Below the pieces are notes generated by a model. The model saw only the letters and a list, made by a program, of their open reading frames with translations, made no database searches and was not told the origin of the DNA. Both the position numbers and the translations under genes were made by a program. Shown one piece after another: positions 17,171 to 25,122 of a DNA stretch of 64,000 nucleotides. Position 1 is the stretch's first letter. Every line of letters begins with the position of its first letter. The stretch comes from Gammaproteobacteria bacterium. Lineage in GTDB: Bacteria > Pseudomonadota > Gammaproteobacteria > Pseudomonadales > Azotimanducaceae. The stretch spans positions 2,421-66,420 of the forward strand of contig JAAXKB010000036.1 of the NCBI GenBank assembly GCA_012269545.1, read 5' to 3'.

Positions 17171-17776
17171 CTACCAATCTAGGTCGTCTGGCACCTCGAA
17201 CTTCGCGTAAAACTCGTCATCCGATCCGGGCTCCGGTGGCTTGGCTTTGTCACCGTGAGCCACAATGATGCGCTTGGGGTCGCGCTGTTCGATCTGCTTG
17301 GCCACCTTTTCATCTACAAAGTGATATAGCCCGTTGTTGTTCACAACAACCAAGCTACCGCTGCTGAGCGCGTCCAGCTGCGTTTTGGTGACAAAGATCT
17401 TCTTAATCTTTTTGCCGTGCACAAAGTTGTAGGGCAACGCCTCGTCGTCCGTTACCTTGGTGCGTTGATCGTTCTGTAGGATCAACTGCTTCACTTGGGC
17501 CTGCAGCGCCTTGGCCTGACTTTTTTCGTTGCGCTGTCGCGCAATTGCTTTGTCGCGGGCAGCTTTTTCCGCCCGCTGTTGAGCGGCTTTTGCTTTCACT
17601 TTATCGGTTTCGGATTGCACGCCGGGATTTGCGCCCTTGCCTGATTTCTTGCTCTGGGCTTTGCCTTGATGTCGCGCGGCCGTCGCCTCGGCACGCTTTG
17701 ACCGTTCTGCCTTTTTCGCCTGAGCGTTGGTGGCGAGTCCTGCTTGGACCAGTTGATCTCTGAGACTTTGAGACAC
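17171..17776 (-). CDS. DUF2058 family protein (YaiL-like)
   Basis: A 201-residue highly charged protein. Residues 1-105 are rich in Lys, Ala, Arg and Gln and probably form a long helix (MSQSLRDQLVQAGLATNAQA, then many AKKAERSKRAE-type stretches). The C-terminal part (ALPYNFVHGKKIKKIFVT... YHFVDEKVAKQIEQRDP) is the conserved DUF2058 region. The family is found in gammaproteobacteria, and E. coli YaiL has been described as nucleoid- or polysome-associated; a precise role is unknown. It stands alone between the MFS and enoyl-CoA hydratase genes on the same strand. Confidence 0.9.
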   Translation of the reverse strand: MSQSLRDQLVQAGLATNAQAKKAERSKRAEATAARHQGKAQSKKSGKGANPGVQSETDKVKAKAAQQRAEKAARDKAIARQRNEKSQAKALQAQVKQLILQNDQRTKVTDDEALPYNFVHGKKIKKIFVTKTQLDALSSGSLVVVNNNGLYHFVDEKVAKQIEQRDPKRIIVAHGDKAKPPEPGSDDEFYAKFEVPDDLDW

Positions 17777-17829
17777 GGTTTTCGCTACTCCTGTATGCCT
17801 ACGATCATTTTACCCAATCTGCGGTTTAA

Positions 17830-18636
17830 CTATCGCCCCTGATAGACAGGTGGGCGCTTTTCAATAAAGGCGCGCATACCCTCCCGCGCGTCTTCGGTGC
17901 GAGAGCAAAGTACTTGATTGCGGTTTTCCACCGCGATCGCTGCCTCAAGGCCCGGTGCGTCTATGGCAACATTCAGGCCCTCCTTGGTCAGGCGCAAGCC
18001 CATCGGAGACGCTAACAACATCTCATCAGCATAACGCCGGGCTGTTGCAAGCAGGTCGGATTCGGCAACCACCTCTGAGACGAGGTTTGTGCTTAGACAC
18101 CGCTCGGCGTGTATGAATTTCCCCGTGAGCATCAGTTCCGAAGCGATAGAAGTGCCCACCAAGCGGGGCAGAAAATAACTGGTTCCCATGTCACAGGCTG
18201 AAAGACCCAGCTTGATGAACGCAGCATTCATTTTTGCCGTCGTCGCTGCAATACGCACGTCACTGGCCAAGGCAAAGGCGAAGCCTCCACCACAGGCTGG
18301 TCCTTGAATCATGCTGATGATTGGCTGAGGACAGCGACGCATCTTGATATAGACCTCGGCCAAATAACCTTGAAAGCCCATACCCGCGCCAAAGGGTCGG
18401 GGCACCGATGAATCACTCGCGGCCTTAATATCCAAGCCCGCACAAAATGCCTTACCCCGGCCGCCCATCAGGACCACTCGAGTCCGATCGTTTTCCAGCA
18501 AATGATCAAAATAGTGTCGCAGCTCTGTGACCATTGGCGTGGTAATCGCGTTCATTGCATCCGGTCTGTTGAGCCATAACGTATCCACCGCACCATTGCG
18601 CTCAACACTTATGGTCTCGTACTTATCCACCTGCAT
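17830..18636 (-). CDS. Enoyl-CoA hydratase/isomerase family protein
   Basis: A 268-residue crotonase-fold protein. The CoA-binding and oxyanion segments are LMGGRGKAFCAGLDIKAA and IQGPACGGGFAFALASDVRI, followed by the FIKLGLSACDMGTSYFLPRL block. The position of the second hydratase Glu is occupied by sequence around DMGTS, so the reaction may be isomerisation or hydrolysis rather than standard hydration. The C-terminus ENRNQVLCSRTEDAREGMRAF is typical. The ATG at 18636 follows a GGGGGGAA ribosome site; the frame start at 18750 is not supported. It is divergent from a VOC gene, with a palindrome between them. Confidence 0.88.
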   Translation of the reverse strand: MQVDKYETISVERNGAVDTLWLNRPDAMNAITTPMVTELRHYFDHLLENDRTRVVLMGGRGKAFCAGLDIKAASDSSVPRPFGAGMGFQGYLAEVYIKMRRCPQPIISMIQGPACGGGFAFALASDVRIAATTAKMNAAFIKLGLSACDMGTSYFLPRLVGTSIASELMLTGKFIHAERCLSTNLVSEVVAESDLLATARRYADEMLLASPMGLRLTKEGLNVAIDAPGLEAAIAVENRNQVLCSRTEDAREGMRAFIEKRPPVYQGR

Positions 18637-18704
18637 TTTATTCCCCCCAGTTGAAAACCAAACGATCCGCAATTGCTCAAAGCTTAGGCAGTGGCGCAAG
18701 CGAA

Positions 18705-18735
18705 TACCAGTATCTAAGACACGTGCGTACTGGTA
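18705..18735. promoter_or_regulatory. Palindromic operator candidate (TACCAGTA-N15-TACTGGTA)
   Basis: A perfect 8-bp inverted repeat, TACCAGTA at 18705-18712 and TACTGGTA at 18728-18735, with 15 bases between. The half-site centres are 23 bp apart, about two DNA turns. It sits in the intergenic region between the divergent enoyl-CoA hydratase and VOC genes, where a dimeric repressor could control both. No regulator gene is adjacent. Confidence 0.45.
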
Positions 18736-18797
18736 CCCAAGCGAGCGCATCTTTTGATAGCGTTAGTATGAAAGGGCAACGCATCGAGGGGGTTCTC

Positions 18798-19385
18798 ATG
18801 GCTGAGACATCATCGCAGATAAAACTTAACGGGCTGCATCATCTGGCACTGGTTTGCAAAGACATGGAGCGCACGGTGGCGTTTTATACTCAAGTGCTTG
18901 GACTGACGTTGAAAAAAGGATTCGATTTACCCGGCTACGGGCAGCACTTCTTTTTCGACATGGGCAACGGTAGCGAGCTGGCTTTTTTCTGGTTTAACGA
19001 CGCGGAGCCGGCACAGCCCGGCGTGGCCGCAGTCAAAAATATCGTTGGTAGCCGCCGCGGCAACATCAGTTCTGCTCATGGCTCAATGAACCATGTAGCC
19101 TTTAGCGTCGCTGCGGATGACATCGCCGCCTACCGTGAACAGCTCATCGCTCGGGGCGTAGACTGCACACCCATTGTCCCTCATGACGATGTTGTCACCG
19201 GTACTGAGGCAGCCAGTTACCCGGAGGCCCAGCAAAAACCATGGTTACAGTCGTTCTACTTCCTCGATCCCGACGGCATTATGCTGGAATTCTGCGCCGA
19301 CCTGCAGCCGGGCATAGCCCATGCCGACCTGCCGGTGAATGCCCAAGGCCTGAAAGCAGACGGCAGTAAAATCAGCGGATTTTGA
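18798..19385 (+). CDS. VOC family protein (extradiol dioxygenase/glyoxalase fold)
   Basis: A 195-residue protein with VOC features: LNGLHHLALVCKDMERTVAF at the N-terminus holds the first metal His, SMNHVAFSV the second His, and YFLDPDGIMLEFCAD the C-terminal Glu ligand. It has the layout of a single-chain type I VOC enzyme. It may be a dioxygenase, epimerase or lyase; the substrate is not readable. The ATG at 18798 has a strong GAGGGGG ribosome site; the longer frame from 18651 runs into the divergent promoter region. Divergent from the enoyl-CoA hydratase gene. Confidence 0.85.
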   Translation: MAETSSQIKLNGLHHLALVCKDMERTVAFYTQVLGLTLKKGFDLPGYGQHFFFDMGNGSELAFFWFNDAEPAQPGVAAVKNIVGSRRGNISSAHGSMNHVAFSVAADDIAAYREQLIARGVDCTPIVPHDDVVTGTEAASYPEAQQKPWLQSFYFLDPDGIMLEFCADLQPGIAHADLPVNAQGLKADGSKISGF

Positions 19386-19421
19386 GTCTAAATGCGGCCA
19401 CCAGCATAGCCCCACTAGGGT

Positions 19422-20474
19422 TCAAGACGCCGCGGCCAGAGTACGTACTGTCCAGCGAAGCGTATCCGCTTGCTCGGCGTCAACTTTGCAGTTCAGGTCC
19501 ATAAAGGCTCGATGAGAGTGAATGGCGCCTCGCCACAGCTCAATCCAAGAGGCCAACAGGTTTTCTCGCGTGATACCTTCAAGACCGCGCAGGATGCGCA
19601 ATCCGTGTTGCAGCACGACAACTGAACCGTCAGGTTGCACCGTCAATGAACACGAGTCCCCCATGCCTTGCATCATCGACTGCAGAAAAAATGCGGCATC
19701 TTGCACACCTCCGTCAACTGCGCCCACCTGACGCGCCATGACCGGATAGTGTTGCAGGCCGATGAGCCGAGCCGCGCGCTGCGCCAAGGTTTGAGCACGC
19801 TCGGCACCAACAACCTGAGCCAAAGCAGCGATGCCATTGCGAATGTATTCCAGCGCATAGTTACGATTTGCCTTGGCCAATCGCTCTTCATTCCATTGAT
19901 TATCCGGCGGTGATGGCTGCGCATCCGGGTCAAAATCCGGTACAGGTTCCTCGGCAGCAAACTGCAAGCGTTCTTCCGGCGCGAGGTCGCGGGTAAATTC
20001 TTTAAAGTAGCCGCACAGCCCGAATTGGCCGGTGACGTCTTCGGACACACAAACAAAGCCCAGTCGAGGGTTATTCAGGCTGACGCCATTTTGGGCATAC
20101 CAACCATCTAGGAAACCCCGGCTGGCCTCCACAGGGATACCACAGATCGCCGGGCCAGCGTACATCCAGCGCGGGTAGCGAAACCGCACCCACGCCTTGG
20201 CATCGGATTCGGGCATGTATTCCACAGCCACACCACCTACGCCATTTGACAGCACATGGTATTTGGCGCAGGCGACGGCATGAGGAAGCCCATCGAGGCC
20301 TAGCTTGGCGAAGCTGGAGAGAAATTTCTCTTCGTGTTGACGACGAAACAAGAGAAACATCCAGTCGTATACCACCTGCCGACTTTCTTCCACCGCCACC
20401 ATCAGCTGCAGGCCCAGGAAGTACTGATGATGCAGCTCGGCCTGCGCTCCAATGGCATCTACCTCTTTCATCAT
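19422..20474 (-). CDS. Uncharacterised protein, last gene of the molybdenum hydroxylase operon
   Basis: A 350-residue protein that I do not recognise. It has no signal peptide or clear membrane segment. Its N-terminal half contains aromatic-rich stretches (VRFRYPRWMYAGPAI, GFLDGWYAQNG) and several cysteines; a Pro- and Asp-rich linker (PVPDFDPDAQPSPPDNQ) near residue 185 separates it from a helical C-terminal half that includes LLASWIELWRGAIHSHRAFM. The two parts may be distant repeats of one fold. The start has an AAGGA ribosome site six bases upstream. It lies 16 bases after the alpha/beta hydrolase gene, which ties it to the operon; a binding or hydrolytic role is possible but unproven. 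Confidence 0.75.
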   Translation of the reverse strand: MMKEVDAIGAQAELHHQYFLGLQLMVAVEESRQVVYDWMFLLFRRQHEEKFLSSFAKLGLDGLPHAVACAKYHVLSNGVGGVAVEYMPESDAKAWVRFRYPRWMYAGPAICGIPVEASRGFLDGWYAQNGVSLNNPRLGFVCVSEDVTGQFGLCGYFKEFTRDLAPEERLQFAAEEPVPDFDPDAQPSPPDNQWNEERLAKANRNYALEYIRNGIAALAQVVGAERAQTLAQRAARLIGLQHYPVMARQVGAVDGGVQDAAFFLQSMMQGMGDSCSLTVQPDGSVVVLQHGLRILRGLEGITRENLLASWIELWRGAIHSHRAFMDLNCKVDAEQADTLRWTVRTLAAAS

Positions 20475-20490
20475 GATTCATCCTTGTCGA

Positions 20491-21606
20491 TTAGGTTCGG
20501 GCCGCCAGCCAAGCGACAATCAGATCAGCCACCTGATCTCTCGCGTTGCCCGGCTGCTGCAGATAGTGATCTCCCGCCACCATCTCCCAGTGTTTGTCCT
20601 GCGCACCCAGACCCTCGTAAATGGCCTTGGCGTCAGACGGAAAGACCCCGGTGTCCGCATCGCTCTGGATAACCAGCGACGGCACTTGGATTCGAGCCAA
20701 ATGCGCTTCCCCGCTGCAATAAGAATCTTCCAGACTCCACATGGAAAGCCAGGTCCGCAGCGTATTGGTCAAACCAATACCTCGCGGGCTGTAGTTTGCC
20801 GTTTTCGGATCACCGGCGTAACACACCCCTACCTGTCGATTGGAAGGATCAAGATTGCCATCCATCAACCTAAGGTCTGCCCACGTTCGATACAGATTGA
20901 AGGCGCGATCGAACAAACCCTGCACGCTAAGTCGTGCCAGTTCGTCGTGACACCACCGAGTGATCCGGTGATTGCGTTGCCGCTGGGACAGACGGTAACG
21001 CGCGACAAAGTCTTCGGAATATGGCGGTCCGTTTGCCGGATCGTACATGTTCAGCTCGGCGATGATGCTGCTGGGATCGTTTTCATCTGCAACCGACGGA
21101 TCGAACCACGCGGTTAACACTTCCGGCCGGCCACCATGCGCGCAGAGCGAAACATAGAGATCTGCAGGCGGCAACTGGTACAAAGCCTGTGGAATTTTCA
21201 TACCCGGCGTGGGCTGCATCGTGACCCCTGCGGATTGAGATTGGTAGGCTGCCATCAGCGAACCACCACCGGAATTGCCCAACAGCACGACGACTTCGAC
21301 GCCTGCCTTTGACCTTAGCCAATCAATGCCAGCACCAATGTCGATCAGAGCGTGCTCGAGTAAAAAAAAGGGTTCGTTACCCCGGAATCGCGTATTCCAC
21401 CCCAGAAATCCCACGCCGCGAGCAGCCATTAAATCGCCGAGGTAATGTTCGCTGAAGTCCACGTTATAATGCGTGGCAATAAAGGCCATCTTGGGCGCTC
21501 GCCCTTGCGGTGTGTGATAGAGACCCTGACACGTATTGAAACCCGCTCCGTTACGCTGTCCGGTCGCCGAAACCAGCGATACAAATTCGCGTTGAATTGA
21601 TGTCAT
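20491..21606 (-). CDS. Alpha/beta hydrolase
   Basis: A 371-residue alpha/beta hydrolase. The nucleophile elbow is GNSGGGSLMAAYQ near residue 110, with a strand and loop before it (FLGWNTRFRGNEPFFLL). Near the C-terminus, IQSDADTGVFPSDA and GDHYLQQPGN supply the acid and His. The ATG at 21606 (MTSIQREF) is chosen over the frame start at 21681 because the extension is not conserved-looking. It follows the small membrane protein by 29 bases and precedes the uncharacterised gene by 16, so it is probably transcribed with the molybdenum hydroxylase. It could hydrolyse an ester, amide or ring made or used by that enzyme. Confidence 0.85.
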   Translation of the reverse strand: MTSIQREFVSLVSATGQRNGAGFNTCQGLYHTPQGRAPKMAFIATHYNVDFSEHYLGDLMAARGVGFLGWNTRFRGNEPFFLLEHALIDIGAGIDWLRSKAGVEVVVLLGNSGGGSLMAAYQSQSAGVTMQPTPGMKIPQALYQLPPADLYVSLCAHGGRPEVLTAWFDPSVADENDPSSIIAELNMYDPANGPPYSEDFVARYRLSQRQRNHRITRWCHDELARLSVQGLFDRAFNLYRTWADLRLMDGNLDPSNRQVGVCYAGDPKTANYSPRGIGLTNTLRTWLSMWSLEDSYCSGEAHLARIQVPSLVIQSDADTGVFPSDAKAIYEGLGAQDKHWEMVAGDHYLQQPGNARDQVADLIVAWLAART

Positions 21607-21635
21607 CTGCCGCTCTCCGTTTAGACCCAGAGCGT

Positions 21636-22085
21636 TTACTCCGGTTGCAGTGTAATGACCACCAATTTGCCGTTGAGCCAAAGTGGCAACCAGCTCGGAG
21701 CCTTCGGGCGAAGCCGGGCAAACACGTCGACAACATATTCAGGGTTATCGAGCACGACCTTTGCATGACCGCGCAAACGCTGTCCCTGAATGAGCATCTC
21801 TACAGATTCGCCTGGACCCTGAAAGGATCGCCACCAGCGGCCGTCAATACCCATAAAAACCAGATCATTTTCGCGTAAATAGTTCACCGGATAAGAACGG
21901 CCATCGGCCAGGGTAATCACCATGGAACGGGCAGCACGCACGCCTTGAGGATTGTTGCGAATCTCCTCGCTGACTTGGGCATTAATATGGTCCATTCGCA
22001 CAGGCAGCCAGACCAGCAAACCCAGAAGCATGACAAGACCCAGAGCAAACCATGCTCTCGGTTTTAGCAGCCCCTTGAAGAACAC
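21636..22085 (-). CDS. Small membrane-anchored protein, possibly nitroreductase/split-barrel-like
   Basis: A 149-residue protein with one N-terminal transmembrane helix (ALGLVMLLGLLVWLPV) and a beta-rich periplasmic or cytoplasmic tail (GRSYPVNYLRENDLVFMGID, RLRGHAKVVLDNPEYVVDVF). The tail recalls the split beta-barrel of deazaflavin-dependent nitroreductase-like proteins, but this is tentative. The start is taken as a GTG at 22085 with a GAGGGTGG ribosome site, two bases after the MoaD-like stop; an ATG at 22151 would overlap that gene by 64 bases. Its conserved place in the operon suggests membrane attachment or electron delivery for the molybdenum enzyme. Confidence 0.65.
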   Translation of the reverse strand: MFFKGLLKPRAWFALGLVMLLGLLVWLPVRMDHINAQVSEEIRNNPQGVRAARSMVITLADGRSYPVNYLRENDLVFMGIDGRWWRSFQGPGESVEMLIQGQRLRGHAKVVLDNPEYVVDVFARLRPKAPSWLPLWLNGKLVVITLQPE

Positions 22086-22087
22086 GA

Positions 22088-22330
22088 TCAGCCACCCTCG
22101 ATGCGCGGAATCAAAAACACTTCCGCGCCGAGAGGAATGCGCTGAGTCCAATCATCACGAAAAATCTGACCGTCGATGGAGACGGCGACACCGCGATCGA
22201 GCAGCTGCTGAAAACTGGGGTATCGATCTGTCAGTGAAGCCATCACCTCAGCGATGGTCTCGGCCTGCACCTCCACCGTGCGACCGGGACCATCGGCAAG
22301 CTGCAACGTACTGCTCAGACTAACCCGCAT
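22088..22330 (-). CDS. MoaD/ThiS-like sulfur-carrier-type protein
   Basis: An 80-residue ubiquitin-fold protein ending in the di-Gly tail RIEGG that MoaD- and ThiS-type carriers use for adenylation and thiocarboxylation. GRTVEVQAETIAEVMASL and PLGAEVFLIPRIEGG are family-like. It starts at an ATG inside the end of the molybdopterin-subunit gene (11-base overlap), which implies coupled translation. MoaD donates sulfur to molybdopterin; an extra copy inside a molybdenum hydroxylase operon may serve cofactor supply for that enzyme, or a separate sulfur-transfer step. Confidence 0.82.
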   Translation of the reverse strand: MRVSLSSTLQLADGPGRTVEVQAETIAEVMASLTDRYPSFQQLLDRGVAVSIDGQIFRDDWTQRIPLGAEVFLIPRIEGG

Positions 22331-24587
22331 GTGCCCTTTCATCGATAGCTGCCAACACTCGAGGTGGCGACATCGGTGCATGGGTCATGCGAACACCTGT
22401 TGCGTTGGCGATGGCGTTACCCACTGCAGCCAACGGCGGAACAATAGAGGTCTCGCCCACACCTCGTATTCCGTAGGGATGCAGCGGATTGGGGACTTCC
22501 AAGATCTTAGTGTCTATGAACGGGAGATCTGAGCAGACCGGGATGCGGTAGTCCAAGAAGCCCGGATTCTGTAGACGTCCGTCGTCACCATAAATGTATT
22601 CCTCATTCAACGCCCAACCGATACCTTGAGTAGCACCGCCTTGGAATTGGCCTTCAACATAGTCTGGATTGATCGCCTTACCCGCGTCTTGTACGACGGT
22701 GTAACGCACAATCGTAGAGCGACCGGTTTCCGGGTCAACTTCGACATCACAGATGTGACTGGCAAAGCCCATACCCGCGCCGTCAGCGACTACTTCGTTG
22801 TGGCCTGCAATCGGTCCACCAGTGCGACCGGATTTGGCCGCAATTTCTTTTAACGACAGCGGCGGCAAATTCCCGTGGCCTTTGCCGGTCGCAACAGCCT
22901 GACCCTTTTCCCAGACCACATCGTCGACAGGAACACCCCACATTTTCGCCGCGCGCTCCTTGAGAACACCAATGGCATCGCGAGCCGCAAAGATGGTGGC
23001 CATACCAGAGGAAAAGGTTCCTCGGCTACCTTCGGTCATGTCGTTGTGACCCAGTGAGGTGGTGTCCGCAATGTTCGCTCTCACCTGCTCGTAAGGGATG
23101 CCCAGCTCTTCAGCCGCAATCATCGCCATAGAGGAACGTGATCCGCCAACATCAACGGTGCCGAGCGTGAGGTTCACCGTTCCATCCACACCGATATTCA
23201 GATCGGTGCAGGTCTGGCCACCAATATTGAACCAAAAGCCGCAGGCAACGCCCCGGCCCTGATTCTTTTTCAGTTTGGCGCGCATATGCGGGTGGTCTTT
23301 CACGGCCTTCAATGTGTGCTCAATACCGATCGGACCATAGGTGGGACCATAGGGAGCTACCGTACCCTCTCGGGCAACATTTTTCAGTCGCACATCGATA
23401 GGCGCCATGCCGATCTCCCTGGCCAGCACGTCGATGGTGCTCTCTACCGCAAAGGCGGCCATGGGCGCGGAAGGTGCGCGGTATGCTGCAACTTTAGGAC
23501 GGTTTACAACCACGTCCCAACCTATGGATTTGTTGTTTTTGATGTCGTAGCAGGCAAAGGCCGTCATGCACGCGAGCATTGCCCAGTTGCCCGGGAAAGC
23601 GCCGCCTTGGTAGCGCAATTCAGCCACCGCGGCAGTAATTGTGCCGTCTTTCTTCGCTCCCATCTTAACGTCGATGGACGTAGACGATGTCGGACCTGTG
23701 CCGCGAAATACTTCATCGCGACCCATGACCAGCTTCACCGGGCGGTTTGCCTTGCGTGACAGCGCCAGCGCGACAGGCTCACCCCAAACGTGGGTTTTGC
23801 CACCGAATCCACCTCCGATCTCAGAAGACGTCACCTTCAATTTGGCAATGTCCAAGCCGAGCAGCGATGCGCATACGTTACGAAAAACAAAGTGTCCCTG
23901 AGTGGTCACCCACAATTCCGCTGTGCCATCGGGATTCACCGAAGCCAAACAGGCATGCGGTTCAATGTAGCCCTGATGGGTTTGCTCAGTTTTGTATGTC
24001 TTTTCAACAATGACATCGGCCTCAGCAAAGCCTGCGTCCACATCGCCATAGCCCATTTGGGTCCGTGCAGAAATATTGGATGGCTTGGTCGGTGCCGGTT
24101 CAACGCCCCGAGTGATGATCCGGTCGTGGATCACCGGAGCTGATTCAAGCATGGCTTCATCCACGTCGGTGACGTGGGGCAGCTTCTTGTACTTCACGTC
24201 GATCAGCTTCAGTGCTTGCGCTGCCGTCTGCTCATCCACCGCTGCAACCGCTGCAACCGCGTGACCGTCGTACAGCGCGCGGCCTCGCGCCATACAGTTT
24301 TCCAGGATGTCGGCTAGACCCTGATCACCGCCTGTCAAATCCGGCATATCCTCGAAGGTGACTACGGATTTAACACCGGGCAACTTCTCCGCCTTGGCTG
24401 TATTGATTTTCAAAATTTGGGCGTGAGCATGCGGCGAGCGCAGGACGCGCCCTACCAATTGCCCCGGCGCACTGGCGTCTGCGCCATAGCGCGCCTTGCC
24501 AGTGACCTTATCGATACCGTCTGGGCGATTAAATCGCTCCCCTACCACTTCATATTTTTTATCTACGTACTTTTGATCGTGACCCAT
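22320..24587 (-). CDS. Xanthine dehydrogenase family molybdopterin-binding subunit
   Basis: A 755-residue large subunit of a molybdenum hydroxylase. It starts with the RPDGIDKVTGKARYGAD region of the hammerhead domain, carries GGGFGGKTHVWGEPVALAL, the active-site loop AYRAPSAPMAAF, and the catalytic Glu in GIRGVGETSIVPPLAAVGNA near residue 712. The AYRAPSAP loop differs from the CO dehydrogenase form I AYRCSFR, so CO oxidation is unlikely; hydroxylation of an aldehyde or N-heterocycle with water as oxygen source is expected. It is preceded by the Fe-S and FAD subunit genes in the M-S-L order of this family. Confidence 0.92.
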   Translation of the reverse strand: MGHDQKYVDKKYEVVGERFNRPDGIDKVTGKARYGADASAPGQLVGRVLRSPHAHAQILKINTAKAEKLPGVKSVVTFEDMPDLTGGDQGLADILENCMARGRALYDGHAVAAVAAVDEQTAAQALKLIDVKYKKLPHVTDVDEAMLESAPVIHDRIITRGVEPAPTKPSNISARTQMGYGDVDAGFAEADVIVEKTYKTEQTHQGYIEPHACLASVNPDGTAELWVTTQGHFVFRNVCASLLGLDIAKLKVTSSEIGGGFGGKTHVWGEPVALALSRKANRPVKLVMGRDEVFRGTGPTSSTSIDVKMGAKKDGTITAAVAELRYQGGAFPGNWAMLACMTAFACYDIKNNKSIGWDVVVNRPKVAAYRAPSAPMAAFAVESTIDVLAREIGMAPIDVRLKNVAREGTVAPYGPTYGPIGIEHTLKAVKDHPHMRAKLKKNQGRGVACGFWFNIGGQTCTDLNIGVDGTVNLTLGTVDVGGSRSSMAMIAAEELGIPYEQVRANIADTTSLGHNDMTEGSRGTFSSGMATIFAARDAIGVLKERAAKMWGVPVDDVVWEKGQAVATGKGHGNLPPLSLKEIAAKSGRTGGPIAGHNEVVADGAGMGFASHICDVEVDPETGRSTIVRYTVVQDAGKAINPDYVEGQFQGGATQGIGWALNEEYIYGDDGRLQNPGFLDYRIPVCSDLPFIDTKILEVPNPLHPYGIRGVGETSIVPPLAAVGNAIANATGVRMTHAPMSPPRVLAAIDERAHAG

Positions 24588-24618
24588 TGTTCTTTCCCTC
24601 TCTATCCGGTGATGTTGC

Positions 24619-25122
24619 CTAGCTGCGCTTCTTACTGCGTTTGCCGTTGCCTCGCATTTCCTTGGCCGCGGCCTGTACCGCGTGCACGATCTTGTCGTAG
24701 CCAGTACAGCGACAGAGATTGCCTGCTAGGGCGTAGCGGATCTCGGTTTCGTCTGGATTAGGATTGCGGTCTAACAGCGACTTAGCCGCCACCAAAAACC
24801 CGGGGGTGCAAATACCGCACTGCAGGGCGGCATGATCAATGAACTTCTGCTGCAGAACATGAAGCTCACCGTCTTCCGACAAACCTTCTACGGTGGTGAC
24901 TTTTCGGCCTTCGGCTTCAACGCCCAGCACCAAACAAGAACAAACCAAGCTGCCATCCAAGGTCACACTGCAAGCACCGCAGTCGCCTGTACCACAGCCC
25001 TCTTTGACACCGGTCAAACCAACGCGATTGCGCAGCGCGGTCATCAAACTCTCATCGGCGGGGCACGCAAACTGCACCGGATCACCGTTTACGGTTGTTG
25101 AAACTAATGTCGCGTTACTCAT
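24619..25122 (-). CDS. (2Fe-2S)-binding subunit of molybdenum hydroxylase
   Basis: A 167-residue small subunit. The N-terminal plant-type ferredoxin domain has GCGTGDCGACSVTLDGSLVCSC, and the C-terminal helical domain has QCGICTPGFLVAAKSLL and NLCRCTGYDKIV, giving two 2Fe-2S clusters that carry electrons from molybdopterin to FAD. The stretch ANVQAAAK... is followed by a basic tail (RGNGKRSKKRS). Its ATG overlaps the stop of the FAD-subunit gene by four bases, so the two are co-translated. The Mo-subunit gene follows after 31 bases. Confidence 0.93.
   Translation of the reverse strand: MSNATLVSTTVNGDPVQFACPADESLMTALRNRVGLTGVKEGCGTGDCGACSVTLDGSLVCSCLVLGVEAEGRKVTTVEGLSEDGELHVLQQKFIDHAALQCGICTPGFLVAAKSLLDRNPNPDETEIRYALAGNLCRCTGYDKIVHAVQAAAKEMRGNGKRSKKRS

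Noticed and set aside
24417-24761. Antisense open frames inside the molybdenum hydroxylase genes
   Set aside because: They mirror well-supported genes on the other strand and lack ribosome sites and protein motifs.
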